A stretch of DNA of 9,473 nt from Opitutaceae bacterium. GTDB taxonomy: Bacteria > Verrucomicrobiota > Verrucomicrobiia > Opitutales > Opitutaceae. The translations under genes and the position numbers were made by a program. The notes beneath the pieces were generated by a model. It made no database searches. It saw only the letters and a program-made list of their open reading frames with translations, and was not told the origin of the DNA. This document shows, one piece after another, positions 1 through 6,571 of the stretch (its first letter is position 1; each line of letters starts with the position of its first letter). Location of the stretch: assembly GCA_003168315.1 (NCBI GenBank), contig PMSP01000142.1, positions 1 through 9,473 on the forward strand, written 5' to 3'.

Positions 1-3000
1 GCCCTTGGTCGCCCACATCTCGATCACATAGAACGTGACCGGGATGAGGAATATGGCGATCGCGCTCGCCGCGAACATGCCCCCGATGACGGTCGTCCCC
101 ATGACCCGGCGCGCGACCGCGCCGGAGCCGCTCGCGAGCCAGAGCGGCACGCAGCCCAGGATGAACGCGAACGAGGTCATCAGGATCGGCCTCAGGCGGA
201 TCTTGGCCCCCTCGAGCGCCGCGTCGAGGAGCGGGACCCCGTTCTCGTAGCGGGTCCGCGCGAACTCGACTATCAGGATGGCGTTCTTCGCCGAGAGCCC
301 GATCAGCATGATGAGCCCGATCTGCGCGAAGACGTTGTTCTCCATCTGGCGCGCGAAGAGCGTGATGTAGGCGCCGAAGACGGCGACGGGAACCCCCAGG
401 AGGACGCTGAAGGGCAGGGACCAGCTCTCATATAGGGCGGCCAGGATCAGGAACACGAACACGAGCGACAGGCCGAAGATCGCGGCGGGCGGGATGCCCT
501 CCTGGGCCCGCTTCTCCTGATAGGACATGCCGATGTAGTCGAAGCCCATCTCCCGCGGCATGGTCTTCGCGAAGACGTCCTCAAGCGCCTGGTTCGCCTG
601 GTTCGCGCTGTACCCCGGCGCGGCCGCGCCGTTTATCTGCGCGCTCCGGTAGAGGTTGTACCTCATCGTGAACTCGGGCCCGAGGCGGTTCTCTACGGTC
701 GTCAGGGCCGAGAGCGGCACCATCGCGCCGTCGCGGTTGCGCACGTAGTAGCTCCCGAGCTTGTCGGCGCTGTCCCTGTACTCGCCCTCCGCCTCGACGT
801 ACACCTGCCACTGGCGCCCGAAGCGGTTGAAGTAGTTGACGAATATTCCGCCCATGTAGCACTGGAGCGTCCTGTAGACGTCGGCCAGCACCACCCCCTG
901 CTTTAGGACCTTGTCGCGGTCGACCTTGACGAAGACCTGCGGGACCGACGGGAGGAACGTCGTCGAGATGCCGCTCAGCTCCTTCCGGGCACGGGCCGCG
1001 GCCATGAACTTGTTCAGGTTGTCCGCGAGGAACGCGACGTCCTTGCCTGCGCGGTCCTCCAGGACGAACGTGAATCCGCCGGCGGTGCCGACGCCGGGGA
1101 TCGACGGCGGGGAAAAGGCGAACGACCTGGCCTCCGGGATCTTGACCAGCTCGCGGTTGAGGTGGGCCTTTATGGCCGCGTAGCTCTCGTCCGGCCTGGT
1201 CCGCTCCGACCACGGCTTGAAGTTGACGAAGAAGAACCCGCTGTAGGTGTTGTAGACCGTGCTGAGGAGGGAGAACCCGATCACCGACGTGCAGGTCTTG
1301 ACGCCGGGCGTGTGCATCACGATGTCCTCGACCTTCCTGGCGACCTCGCTCGTGCGCTGGAGCGACGAGGCGTTGGGGAGCTGGAGGCTCACATAGACAT
1401 AGCCCTGGTCCTCCTCGGGCAGGAAGGCAGTCGGGAGCCTCCTGCCGATGAAGAACGCCGCGGCGGCGAAGCACCCGAGCGCGATGAAGCTTAGCACGCT
1501 CCTCTTGATCAGGTGGCGCGAGAAGCCGACGTAGCCGGCCTGGACATGTCCGAAGCCCCGGTTGAACCATGCATAGAACCGGCCGAGCGGCCCGGCGGAG
1601 GCGCCCTTTCCCTTTGGCCGCAGCAGCATGGCGCAGAGGGCGGGGCTGAGCGAGAGGGCGTTGAAGGCCGAGATCATGACCGAGATCGCGATCGTGAGCG
1701 CGAACTGCTGGTAGAGGCGGCCGGTGATCCCGGGGATGAACGCCGTCGGGACGAACACGGCGGCCAGGATGACCGCGATTGCGACGACGGGCCCCGAGAC
1801 CTCCTCCATCGCCTTGAAGGTCGCGTCCCGCGGCGTCATGCCCTCCTCGATGTGGTGCTCGACCGCCTCGACGACCACGATCGCGTCGTCGACGACAAGG
1901 CCGATGGCCAGCACGAGCCCGAACAGGGAAAGCGTGTTCACGGAGAACCCGAAGACGGGAAACAGCATGAACGTGCCGATCAGAGAGACGGGGACGGCGA
2001 GGAGCGGGATGAGGGTGGGGCGCCAGCCCTGGAGGAACACGAAGACGACCAGGATCACGAGCAGCAGCGCCTGCCAGAGCGTGTTCGATATCTCGCGCAT
2101 GCCCTCGGAGACGGACTGCGTCGTGTCGAGCGCCACCTGGTAGTCGAGGCCGGAGGGAAACCGCTCCTTTATGCGGGCCATCGCCTTCTTGACGCCGTTG
2201 GCGCAGTCGAGCGCGTTCGAGCCCGGCAGCTGGTAGATGGCAATGATGGCCGACGGCTTCCCGTTCAGGCGCCCCATGACGTTGTAGACCTGGGCGCCGA
2301 GCTCGACGCGGGCGACGTCGCGCAGGCGGACGATCGAGCCGTCGGGATTGGCGCGGATCACGATGGCCCCGAACTCCTCGGGTGACGTGAGGCGCCCCTG
2401 CGCGCGGACCGAATACGTGAAGTCCTGGCCCTTGGGCGAGGGCTCGCCGCCGATGGTGCCGGCGGGGTTGACGGTGTTCTGGCTCTGGATCGCCTGGATG
2501 ACCTCGGAGACCGTGATGTTGAGCTTCGCCAGCTGGTCCGGCTTGACCCAGTACCGCATCGCGTACTGTCCCGCCCCGAAGACGGTCGCGCTCGCGATGC
2601 CCGGCACGCGCGTCAGCTGGTCGTTGATGTTGATGTAGGCGTAGTTCGCCAGGAAGGTGCTGTCGTACGAGTCGGTCGGCGAATAGAGGCCGACCAGCAT
2701 GAGGGGCGCCGTCAGCTGCTTCTGCACCGTGACGCCGAAGGCCGCCACGTCGGCCGGGAGCTGCGGGCTGGCCTGGGTCACCCGCATCTGGGTGAGGATC
2801 AGGTCCGTGTTGGGGTCCGTCGCCACGTCGAAGTTCGCCGTCAGCCGCAGCGATCCGTCGCTGCCGTTGATCGAGTACATGTAGTTCATGTTGTCGACGC
2901 CGCTCATCTGCTCTTCGATGGGCGTCGCCACCGATTGCTCGATGGTCTGAGCGTCCGCGCCAACGTATATTGCAGAGATCTGGATCTCCGGCGGCGCGAT

Positions 3001-3111
3001 GGCAGGGAACTGCGCAATGGGCAGGCTGACGATTACCACCGCGCCCACGATCACAGTCAGGATGGCGATGACGATCGCGACAATTGGCCGGTTGATGAAA
3101 AACTTCGACAC
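1..3111 (-). CDS. RND multidrug efflux permease, HAE1 family (AcrB/MexB-like), C-terminus cut by window edge
   Basis: This is the proton-driven inner-membrane pump of a tripartite drug exporter. The frame is open for 1037 codons from a GTG at 3111, giving an N-terminus VSKFFINRPIVAIVIAIL that is the standard HAE1 TM1 start. The paired proton-relay aspartates fall in GLVVDDAIVVVEAV at residues 408-409 (AcrB D407/D408). The relay lysine is K942 in GLSAKNAILIVEFA (AcrB K940). Family blocks such as LPIAQFPAIAPPEI near residue 36 and the TM5-6 proline/glycine stretch are intact. The last visible residues (FLIPVTFYVIEMW) are TM12, so only a short cytoplasmic tail of perhaps 10-30 residues is missing. 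The start lies 7 nt after the adaptor stop with no Shine-Dalgarno, which suggests translational coupling. The V-DD-A pattern and N-terminal sequence fit drug/amphiphile rather than metal (HME) pumps; the substrate cannot be read from sequence. Confidence 0.96.
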   Translation of the reverse strand, partial: MSKFFINRPIVAIVIAILTVIVGAVVIVSLPIAQFPAIAPPEIQISAIYVGADAQTIEQSVATPIEEQMSGVDNMNYMYSINGSDGSLRLTANFDVATDPNTDLILTQMRVTQASPQLPADVAAFGVTVQKQLTAPLMLVGLYSPTDSYDSTFLANYAYININDQLTRVPGIASATVFGAGQYAMRYWVKPDQLAKLNITVSEVIQAIQSQNTVNPAGTIGGEPSPKGQDFTYSVRAQGRLTSPEEFGAIVIRANPDGSIVRLRDVARVELGAQVYNVMGRLNGKPSAIIAIYQLPGSNALDCANGVKKAMARIKERFPSGLDYQVALDTTQSVSEGMREISNTLWQALLLVILVVFVFLQGWRPTLIPLLAVPVSLIGTFMLFPVFGFSVNTLSLFGLVLAIGLVVDDAIVVVEAVEHHIEEGMTPRDATFKAMEEVSGPVVAIAVILAAVFVPTAFIPGITGRLYQQFALTIAISVMISAFNALSLSPALCAMLLRPKGKGASAGPLGRFYAWFNRGFGHVQAGYVGFSRHLIKRSVLSFIALGCFAAAAFFIGRRLPTAFLPEEDQGYVYVSLQLPNASSLQRTSEVARKVEDIVMHTPGVKTCTSVIGFSLLSTVYNTYSGFFFVNFKPWSERTRPDESYAAIKAHLNRELVKIPEARSFAFSPPSIPGVGTAGGFTFVLEDRAGKDVAFLADNLNKFMAAARARKELSGISTTFLPSVPQVFVKVDRDKVLKQGVVLADVYRTLQCYMGGIFVNYFNRFGRQWQVYVEAEGEYRDSADKLGSYYVRNRDGAMVPLSALTTVENRLGPEFTMRYNLYRSAQINGAAAPGYSANQANQALEDVFAKTMPREMGFDYIGMSYQEKRAQEGIPPAAIFGLSLVFVFLILAALYESWSLPFSVLLGVPVAVFGAYITLFARQMENNVFAQIGLIMLIGLSAKNAILIVEFARTRYENGVPLLDAALEGAKIRLRPILMTSFAFILGCVPLWLASGSGAVARRVMGTTVIGGMFAASAIAIFLIPVTFYVIEMWATKG

Positions 3112-3118
3112 GGCGGGG

Positions 3119-4261
3119 CTACTTGGCGGCCGCCTGGGGCGCGAACGGAACCGGGTTCACCGCGAGGCCCTCGGTGATCTTCTGGATCCCGTCCGCAACG
3201 ATCCGGTCGCCGGGATTAAGCCCCGACTCGACGACGACCTCGGACCCGACCTGGTCGCCCGGCTTGACCGTGAGGATGTGCGCGTGGTCCGTGGAGTCCA
3301 CGGTGGCGACCTGGTACGCGCCCTGGAGCTCGGTCAGCGCTCGCTGCGGGACGACGAGCGCGCCCTTGCGCACGCTGACGACCGCGCGGACCTTCGCATA
3401 TTGGCCGGCGCGCAGGAGCCCGTCCGGGTTGGGAAACTCAGCCACGACCCGCAGCGTCCCCGTGTTGGCGTCCACCTGGCTGTCGATCGCGAAGAACGTG
3501 CCCTTCCTGGGGTAGAGCGAGCCGTCGGAGAGGATCAGGTCGAATTTGACGCCCGCCAGGATGCCCTTTGCGCCCGGGGAGCGGTCCCTGAACCCGAGGT
3601 AGGCCTGCTCGCTTATCGGGAAGTAGGCCTTGATCGGGTCGACGTCGGACACGGTCGTCAGGATCCCCGTGGCCGGGCCGACCAGGTCGCCGATCTGGGC
3701 CCGGACAAGCCCGGCGATCCCGTCGATCGGGGAGACGACGTGGGCGTAGTTGAGCATGAGCTTGGCCTCGTCGAGGGCCGCCTGCGCCGCGGCGACCTGC
3801 GCCTTGGCCGCGAGGCTGCTCTGCACGGCGTCGTCGAGCTCCTCCTGGCTGACCGCCTTGTCGCGGGCGAGGGGGGTGTAGCGTTCGACGTCGAGATTCG
3901 CCTTGTCGAGGTTCGCCTGGGCCTGACCGAGCATGGCCTGGGCCTGCGCCTTTGAGGCCTCAAGCGGCCTCGGGTCGATCTCGAAGAGGATGTCGCCCTG
4001 CTTCACGGCGGCACCCTCCTGGTAGTCCTGCTTCACCAGGTACCCGGTGACCTGCGCGCGGATCAGGGCGTTGACGGAGCCGTCGAGCGCTCCGACCCAC
4101 TCGCGGACGACCGGGACATCCTTCTGGCCCACGTTCACGACCTGGACGTCCGGTGGAGGCGGGGCCGCGACGGGCGCCTTTTCGCAGCCCGCCGCGAGCC
4201 CGATTGCCAATGCGCAGCCGAAAAGGACGACAGAGTGCCTGCCCCGGTTGAATGGATCCAT
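3119..4261 (-). CDS. RND efflux periplasmic adaptor (membrane fusion protein), predicted lipoprotein
   Basis: This 380-aa protein bridges the RND permease to an outer-membrane channel. Residues 10-26 form a hydrophobic signal ending in a lipobox (LAAGC), so C26 is the predicted lipidated residue. The lipoyl/barrel-sandwich half-motif VTGYLVKQDYQEGAAVKQGD spans 71-90. An Ala/Gln/Lys-rich alpha-hairpin runs about 100-168, then the second lipoyl half with SPIDGIAG at 177-184. The beta-barrel (about 205-295) and membrane-proximal domain (to about 370) follow, with VVPQRAL at 303-309. Length is typical for AcrA/MexE-like adaptors. The frame is open upstream to 4552, but that extension has no export signal at its start and overlaps the divergent gene, so the ATG at 4261 directly before the signal peptide is preferred. 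It has no convincing Shine-Dalgarno. It is first in the operon and followed 7 nt later by the permease. Confidence 0.95.
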   Translation of the reverse strand: MDPFNRGRHSVVLFGCALAIGLAAGCEKAPVAAPPPPDVQVVNVGQKDVPVVREWVGALDGSVNALIRAQVTGYLVKQDYQEGAAVKQGDILFEIDPRPLEASKAQAQAMLGQAQANLDKANLDVERYTPLARDKAVSQEELDDAVQSSLAAKAQVAAAQAALDEAKLMLNYAHVVSPIDGIAGLVRAQIGDLVGPATGILTTVSDVDPIKAYFPISEQAYLGFRDRSPGAKGILAGVKFDLILSDGSLYPRKGTFFAIDSQVDANTGTLRVVAEFPNPDGLLRAGQYAKVRAVVSVRKGALVVPQRALTELQGAYQVATVDSTDHAHILTVKPGDQVGSEVVVESGLNPGDRIVADGIQKITEGLAVNPVPFAPQAAAK

Positions 4262-4268
4262 CGCAGAC

Positions 4269-4297
4269 CAATTAGGCCAGGACTCGCATAAGTTCAA
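4269..4297 (-). promoter_or_regulatory. Weak candidate promoter for the efflux operon
   Basis: Reading the minus strand there is TTGAAC (4 of 6 to the sigma-70 -35 box), a 17-nt spacer, then TAATTG, which is a poor -10 match. It lies just upstream of the adaptor start at 4261. Position and spacing are right but the -10 is weak, so this is only a candidate. The 105-bp region 4262-4366 must hold control signals for both divergent units. Confidence 0.18.
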
Positions 4298-4314
4298 GCG
4301 GGCCGCCAGGAAAA

Positions 4315-4328
4315 GTGGCTTCGGCCAC
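4315..4328. repeat. UUCG-tetraloop hairpin in the divergent spacer
   Basis: This is a perfect 5-bp stem GTGGC / GCCAC with a TTCG loop on the plus strand, i.e. the very stable cUUCGg tetraloop if transcribed rightward, 38 nt before the Cys-rich protein start at 4367. On the minus strand the same stem has a CGAA loop and is followed directly by TTTT, which resembles a weak terminator or attenuator ahead of the adaptor gene. Its role is unknown and the stem is short. Confidence 0.35.
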
Positions 4329-4366
4329 GAAATGCCCGCTGGATTTTCCCCCCAAGAATGTGCAGC

Positions 4367-4702
4367 ATGGGACGGTTGAGGAAGCGTCTCACACTTCTCC
4401 TCCTCGCATGCTTCGCCTTCAGCGCGACGGGAGGCTTTTGCTACCAGGATATTCCGCGGGGTCGCGAAGGGCGACATTGCTGCGGAGGCTGCTCGCACAA
4501 GTCGGCGGGCAGGAGCGATCCGGCGCCTATGCCATGCGCATCGTGCGCCCACTGCTCCTACTGCTTCGCCTCCGCACTGACGGGCCCGGATGCATTTTGG
4601 ATTGGCAATGGTTCCGTGGGGACTCTCGGCGAAAGGGATTGGCGGGCAGGAAGGCTGACATACCCGCCTCCTCTTCCGCCGCCGCGCGTGAGGGGCTGCT
4701 AG
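4367..4702 (+). CDS. Small exported Cys-rich protein with CxxCxxCxxC run (unrecognised family)
   Basis: The frame encodes 111 aa. A basic n-region (RLRKR, 3-7) followed by a hydrophobic stretch (LTLLLLACFAFSA, 8-20) is a clear signal peptide. The presumed mature part has HCCGGCSH at 37-44 and then C57-x2-C60-x2-C63-x2-C66, a regular four-Cys spacing suited to binding a soft metal or forming disulfides. It ends in a Pro-rich tail (PPPLPPPRV) before a terminal Cys. The overall design (signal peptide, CPxC-like clusters, PPP tail) resembles small proteins often seen beside metal-efflux genes, including DUF2946-type ones, but I cannot assign a family. An ATG at 4358 in the same frame would add three residues (MCS). 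Neither start has a good Shine-Dalgarno. It is divergent from the efflux operon and 44 nt upstream of a second Cys-rich gene. The signal peptide is the main reason to believe it is coding. Confidence 0.62.
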   Translation: MGRLRKRLTLLLLACFAFSATGGFCYQDIPRGREGRHCCGGCSHKSAGRSDPAPMPCASCAHCSYCFASALTGPDAFWIGNGSVGTLGERDWRAGRLTYPPPLPPPRVRGC

Positions 4703-4736
4703 ACCGGTCAGTCAAACTCACAACAAAACAAGAATT

Positions 4737-4740
4737 AGGA
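4737..4740 (+). promoter_or_regulatory. Shine-Dalgarno site for the 55-aa Cys-rich peptide
   Basis: AGGA ends 6 nt before the ATG at 4747, inside a notably A-rich leader (about 4710-4760) that contrasts with the surrounding GC-rich DNA. It is the clearest ribosome binding site in the window and fixes this start within a longer open frame that runs from 4315. Confidence 0.7.
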
Positions 4741-4746
4741 ATCATA

Positions 4747-4914
4747 ATGAAAAAGTTACACATAGTCCTGGCGACCCTGGCCCTTGTGGCCGCGGGAGCC
4801 GGGTACTCAGCGACAAAGGCGCCCGTGCCTTCTGCGAAGGCGCAGGACTGCTGCACGGCCCGCGCGTGCTGCGACCATTGCAGCTCCCCCGCGGGCTGTC
4901 CCTGCTGCCGCTGA
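4747..4914 (+). CDS. 55-aa exported peptide with eight-Cys C-terminus (metallothionein-like or novel)
   Basis: The start MKKLHIVLATLALVAAGAG is a textbook signal peptide (two Lys, then a 15-residue hydrophobic core). Possible cleavage sites are AGA at 16-18 or, by the A-x-A rule, AKA after residue 32. The C-terminal part carries Cys at 35, 36, 41, 42, 45, 51, 53 and 54, in the order CC-x4-CC-x2-C-x5-C-x-CC. If cleaved at residue 32 the mature peptide is about 23 residues with roughly one third Cys. That suggests a periplasmic metal-binding peptide or a compact disulfide-rich peptide; I do not recognise a family. It has a strong ribosome binding site, lies 44 nt after the other Cys-rich gene and is followed 19 nt later by a strong terminator, so it looks like the last gene of a two-gene unit. 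The A-rich leader could alternatively contain its own promoter. Confidence 0.78.
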   Translation: MKKLHIVLATLALVAAGAGYSATKAPVPSAKAQDCCTARACCDHCSSPAGCPCCR

Positions 4915-4933
4915 TGGCGGCTTAGCCTAACTC

Positions 4934-4968
4934 GGAGACTCGCGCCACGGGGCGCGGGTCTCCTTTTT
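4934..4968 (+). terminator. Strong intrinsic terminator after the Cys-rich pair
   Basis: The arms GGAGACTCGCGCC and GGCGCGGGTCTCC form a 13-bp stem with one G-T wobble around an ACGG loop, followed directly by TTTTT. In the plus direction it ends the transcript of the two Cys-rich genes. On the minus strand the stem is followed by GAGTT, so it should be much weaker for the convergent esterase transcript. The last two T's overlap the esterase stop codon (4967-4969). Confidence 0.9.
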
Positions 4969-6541
4969 ACCAGTTGTCCGAGCGGAACGGGACTGCCGGG
5001 AGCCCCGTGTCTGCGAACAGGTTCGCAGCCGGGGCATTCGTCCACGCGTAGCGGACGGCTACGGGATCGGCGACGTCGGGGGAGGACGCTAGGAGCGTGT
5101 CGGCCTCGATGACCGAGGCTGCGGGATAGAACACCTTGTCAGGGCCGGCCACCTCGAGGGACGTCACGGCGCCGCCATGCGCCACGAGCTCGGTCCCCGC
5201 GTGCGTGAAGCGGACGCGTATCTGCTTCCCCTCCGGGGTCGCGCTCGCGAAGACGGGCCCGGACACCTCCGGCGGGATCCCGTACACCCTGGCCCTCGCG
5301 ATCAGGGCGAGGCGCCGGCCGACCTCCTGCTTGTTCCGTGGATGAATGTTGTGCGCGTCGCCGATGTCCACCGTGACCGCCATGCCCGTGTTGGGCAGAT
5401 CGAGGACCTTCGCCTGCGCCTCGCGCAGGCGGGCCCAGTCGCGGTTGAGCATCTCATACTCGTTGCCAAAGTTCGCGAGCTGGACGAAATAGAACGGCAG
5501 GTCGCCCTGGCCGAACCCCTGCCGCCACGAGCGGATCATCGTCCCGAAGAGCTCCGCATACTCGGAGGGCCGCCCGGCGTTGGCCTCGCCCTGGTACCAG
5601 AGTACTCCGCGGATCGCCGCCGGCTCCAGGGGGGCGATCATGGCGTTGAAGAGCCCGCCGGGAAGGGCGGGCGAGTCGTTCGTCGCGGGAGGCTGGGGCC
5701 AGTGCAGGAGGTTCTTCGTGTGGTGGATCCTCGAGTCCTCCTCGGCCTTCCGGAAGGCGGCCATCTCGGCGGGGTACTTGGCGATCCGCTCCGGCGGCCA
5801 CTCGCTCATCGCCTTCTTCCACCGGGCGTCGAGGTCGGCGGAGACCGACGTCGAGGCGCGCGCGGCATCGTCCATCCAGGACTCGACCTGTGTGCCTCCC
5901 CATGGGCTGTCGATTATTCCCACCGGGACCCCGAGCGCCGCCTGGATGTCGCGGGCGAAGAAGTAGCCGACCGCGGTGAACTTGCCGACCGTGTCCGGCG
6001 TGGCGGCGATCCAGCCGCTCGTCTTGACCGTGTCCGCGCGGGTGGCTGAGACCGTCTGTTCAACCTTGAGCTGGCGGATCATGGGGCGGTCGGCGGACGC
6101 AAGCTCGGCCTCGGCGTGGTCGACCCGGTACGTCGAGCCGCCGTCGTCGACCATGAACTCCATGTTGGACTGCCCCGAGCAGAGCCAGACCTCGCCCACG
6201 ACGACGTCGTGGAGCGTGAGGGTGGTGCGGCCGGCGACGACGAGGTCGCCCGGCTCGGCGCTCGCCTCGAACGGCCCGATGCTGGCGGTCCAGCGGCCGT
6301 CGGGCCCTGCGACGGCGTGCGCCGTCTGGCCGTGGAACGTGACGGAGACGGGGTCATTCGCCCCGGCCCGGCCCCACACGGGGACGGGCTTGTCCCGCTG
6401 GAGGACCGCATGGTCGCCGAAGAGCGGGGCAAGGACCAGGTCGGCGCCGGGGGCGTCCGCGGCGCCGGCGCACGAGGCGAGGGCCAAGGCCAGCAGGGAT
6501 CCGGCGAAACGCACTGCGCTAAAGGGGCGTTGAGTCTTCAT
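4967..6541 (-). CDS. Sialate O-acetylesterase-family exported esterase (SGNH/SASA fold)
   Basis: This is a 524-aa secreted or lipid-anchored carbohydrate esterase that likely removes acetyl groups from sialic acid or plant/polysaccharide sugars. An N-terminal hydrophobic segment (11-23) ends in LASC, so C24 may be lipidated; signal peptidase I cleavage shortly after is an alternative. Next comes a beta-sandwich-like region starting LAPLFGDHAVLQRDKPVPVWG (38-57 core), typical of the family. The SGNH blocks are GEVWLCSGQSNMEF with nucleophile S125, the conserved DSPWGGTQVESW at 211-222, WYQGE at 315-319 and GDAHNIHPRNKQEVGRRLAL at 394-413 with the likely catalytic His400. Length matches typical SASA proteins. 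The frame is open upstream to 7213, but that part lies antisense to the ThuA gene and lacks an export signal, so the ATG at 6541 is chosen. There is no clear Shine-Dalgarno. The exact sugar substrate is not determined. Confidence 0.94.
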   Translation of the reverse strand: MKTQRPFSAVRFAGSLLALALASCAGAADAPGADLVLAPLFGDHAVLQRDKPVPVWGRAGANDPVSVTFHGQTAHAVAGPDGRWTASIGPFEASAEPGDLVVAGRTTLTLHDVVVGEVWLCSGQSNMEFMVDDGGSTYRVDHAEAELASADRPMIRQLKVEQTVSATRADTVKTSGWIAATPDTVGKFTAVGYFFARDIQAALGVPVGIIDSPWGGTQVESWMDDAARASTSVSADLDARWKKAMSEWPPERIAKYPAEMAAFRKAEEDSRIHHTKNLLHWPQPPATNDSPALPGGLFNAMIAPLEPAAIRGVLWYQGEANAGRPSEYAELFGTMIRSWRQGFGQGDLPFYFVQLANFGNEYEMLNRDWARLREAQAKVLDLPNTGMAVTVDIGDAHNIHPRNKQEVGRRLALIARARVYGIPPEVSGPVFASATPEGKQIRVRFTHAGTELVAHGGAVTSLEVAGPDKVFYPAASVIEADTLLASSPDVADPVAVRYAWTNAPAANLFADTGLPAVPFRSDNW

Positions 6542-6571
6542 AAGGTTGATCCGGGCGGGGGGTTGGGGTAG
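6542..6571. promoter_or_regulatory. 30-bp divergent gap between the esterase and ThuA genes
   Basis: Only 30 bp, with a G-rich core (GGGCGGGGGGTTGGGG on the plus strand), separate the two divergent start codons. This is too short to hold two full promoters, so at least one promoter must lie inside a coding region, or the true starts are further in (for example 6593 for ThuA). No confident -10/-35 pair is visible. Confidence 0.3.

Noticed and set aside
581..1570. A 329-aa minus-strand frame and a 290-aa plus-strand frame (1513-2385) within the RND gene
   Set aside because: Both overlap the intact RND coding frame. Their translations are low-complexity Arg/Gly/Pro or Asp/Glu/Arg-rich, typical of shadow frames in GC-rich genes.
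4262..4552. N-terminal extension of the adaptor protein up to 4552
   Set aside because: It would bury the lipoprotein signal peptide about 120 residues in and overlap the divergent Cys-rich gene; the ATG at 4261 gives a normal adaptor.
4315..4746. Longer version of the 55-aa peptide gene starting at 4315 (199 aa)
   Set aside because: The upstream part is in a shadow frame of the 111-aa gene and carries no signal peptide. The AGGA site and signal peptide at 4747 mark the true start.
5177..6049. A 290-aa plus-strand frame opposite the esterase
   Set aside because: It overlaps the esterase catalytic region in antisense and shows no motifs.
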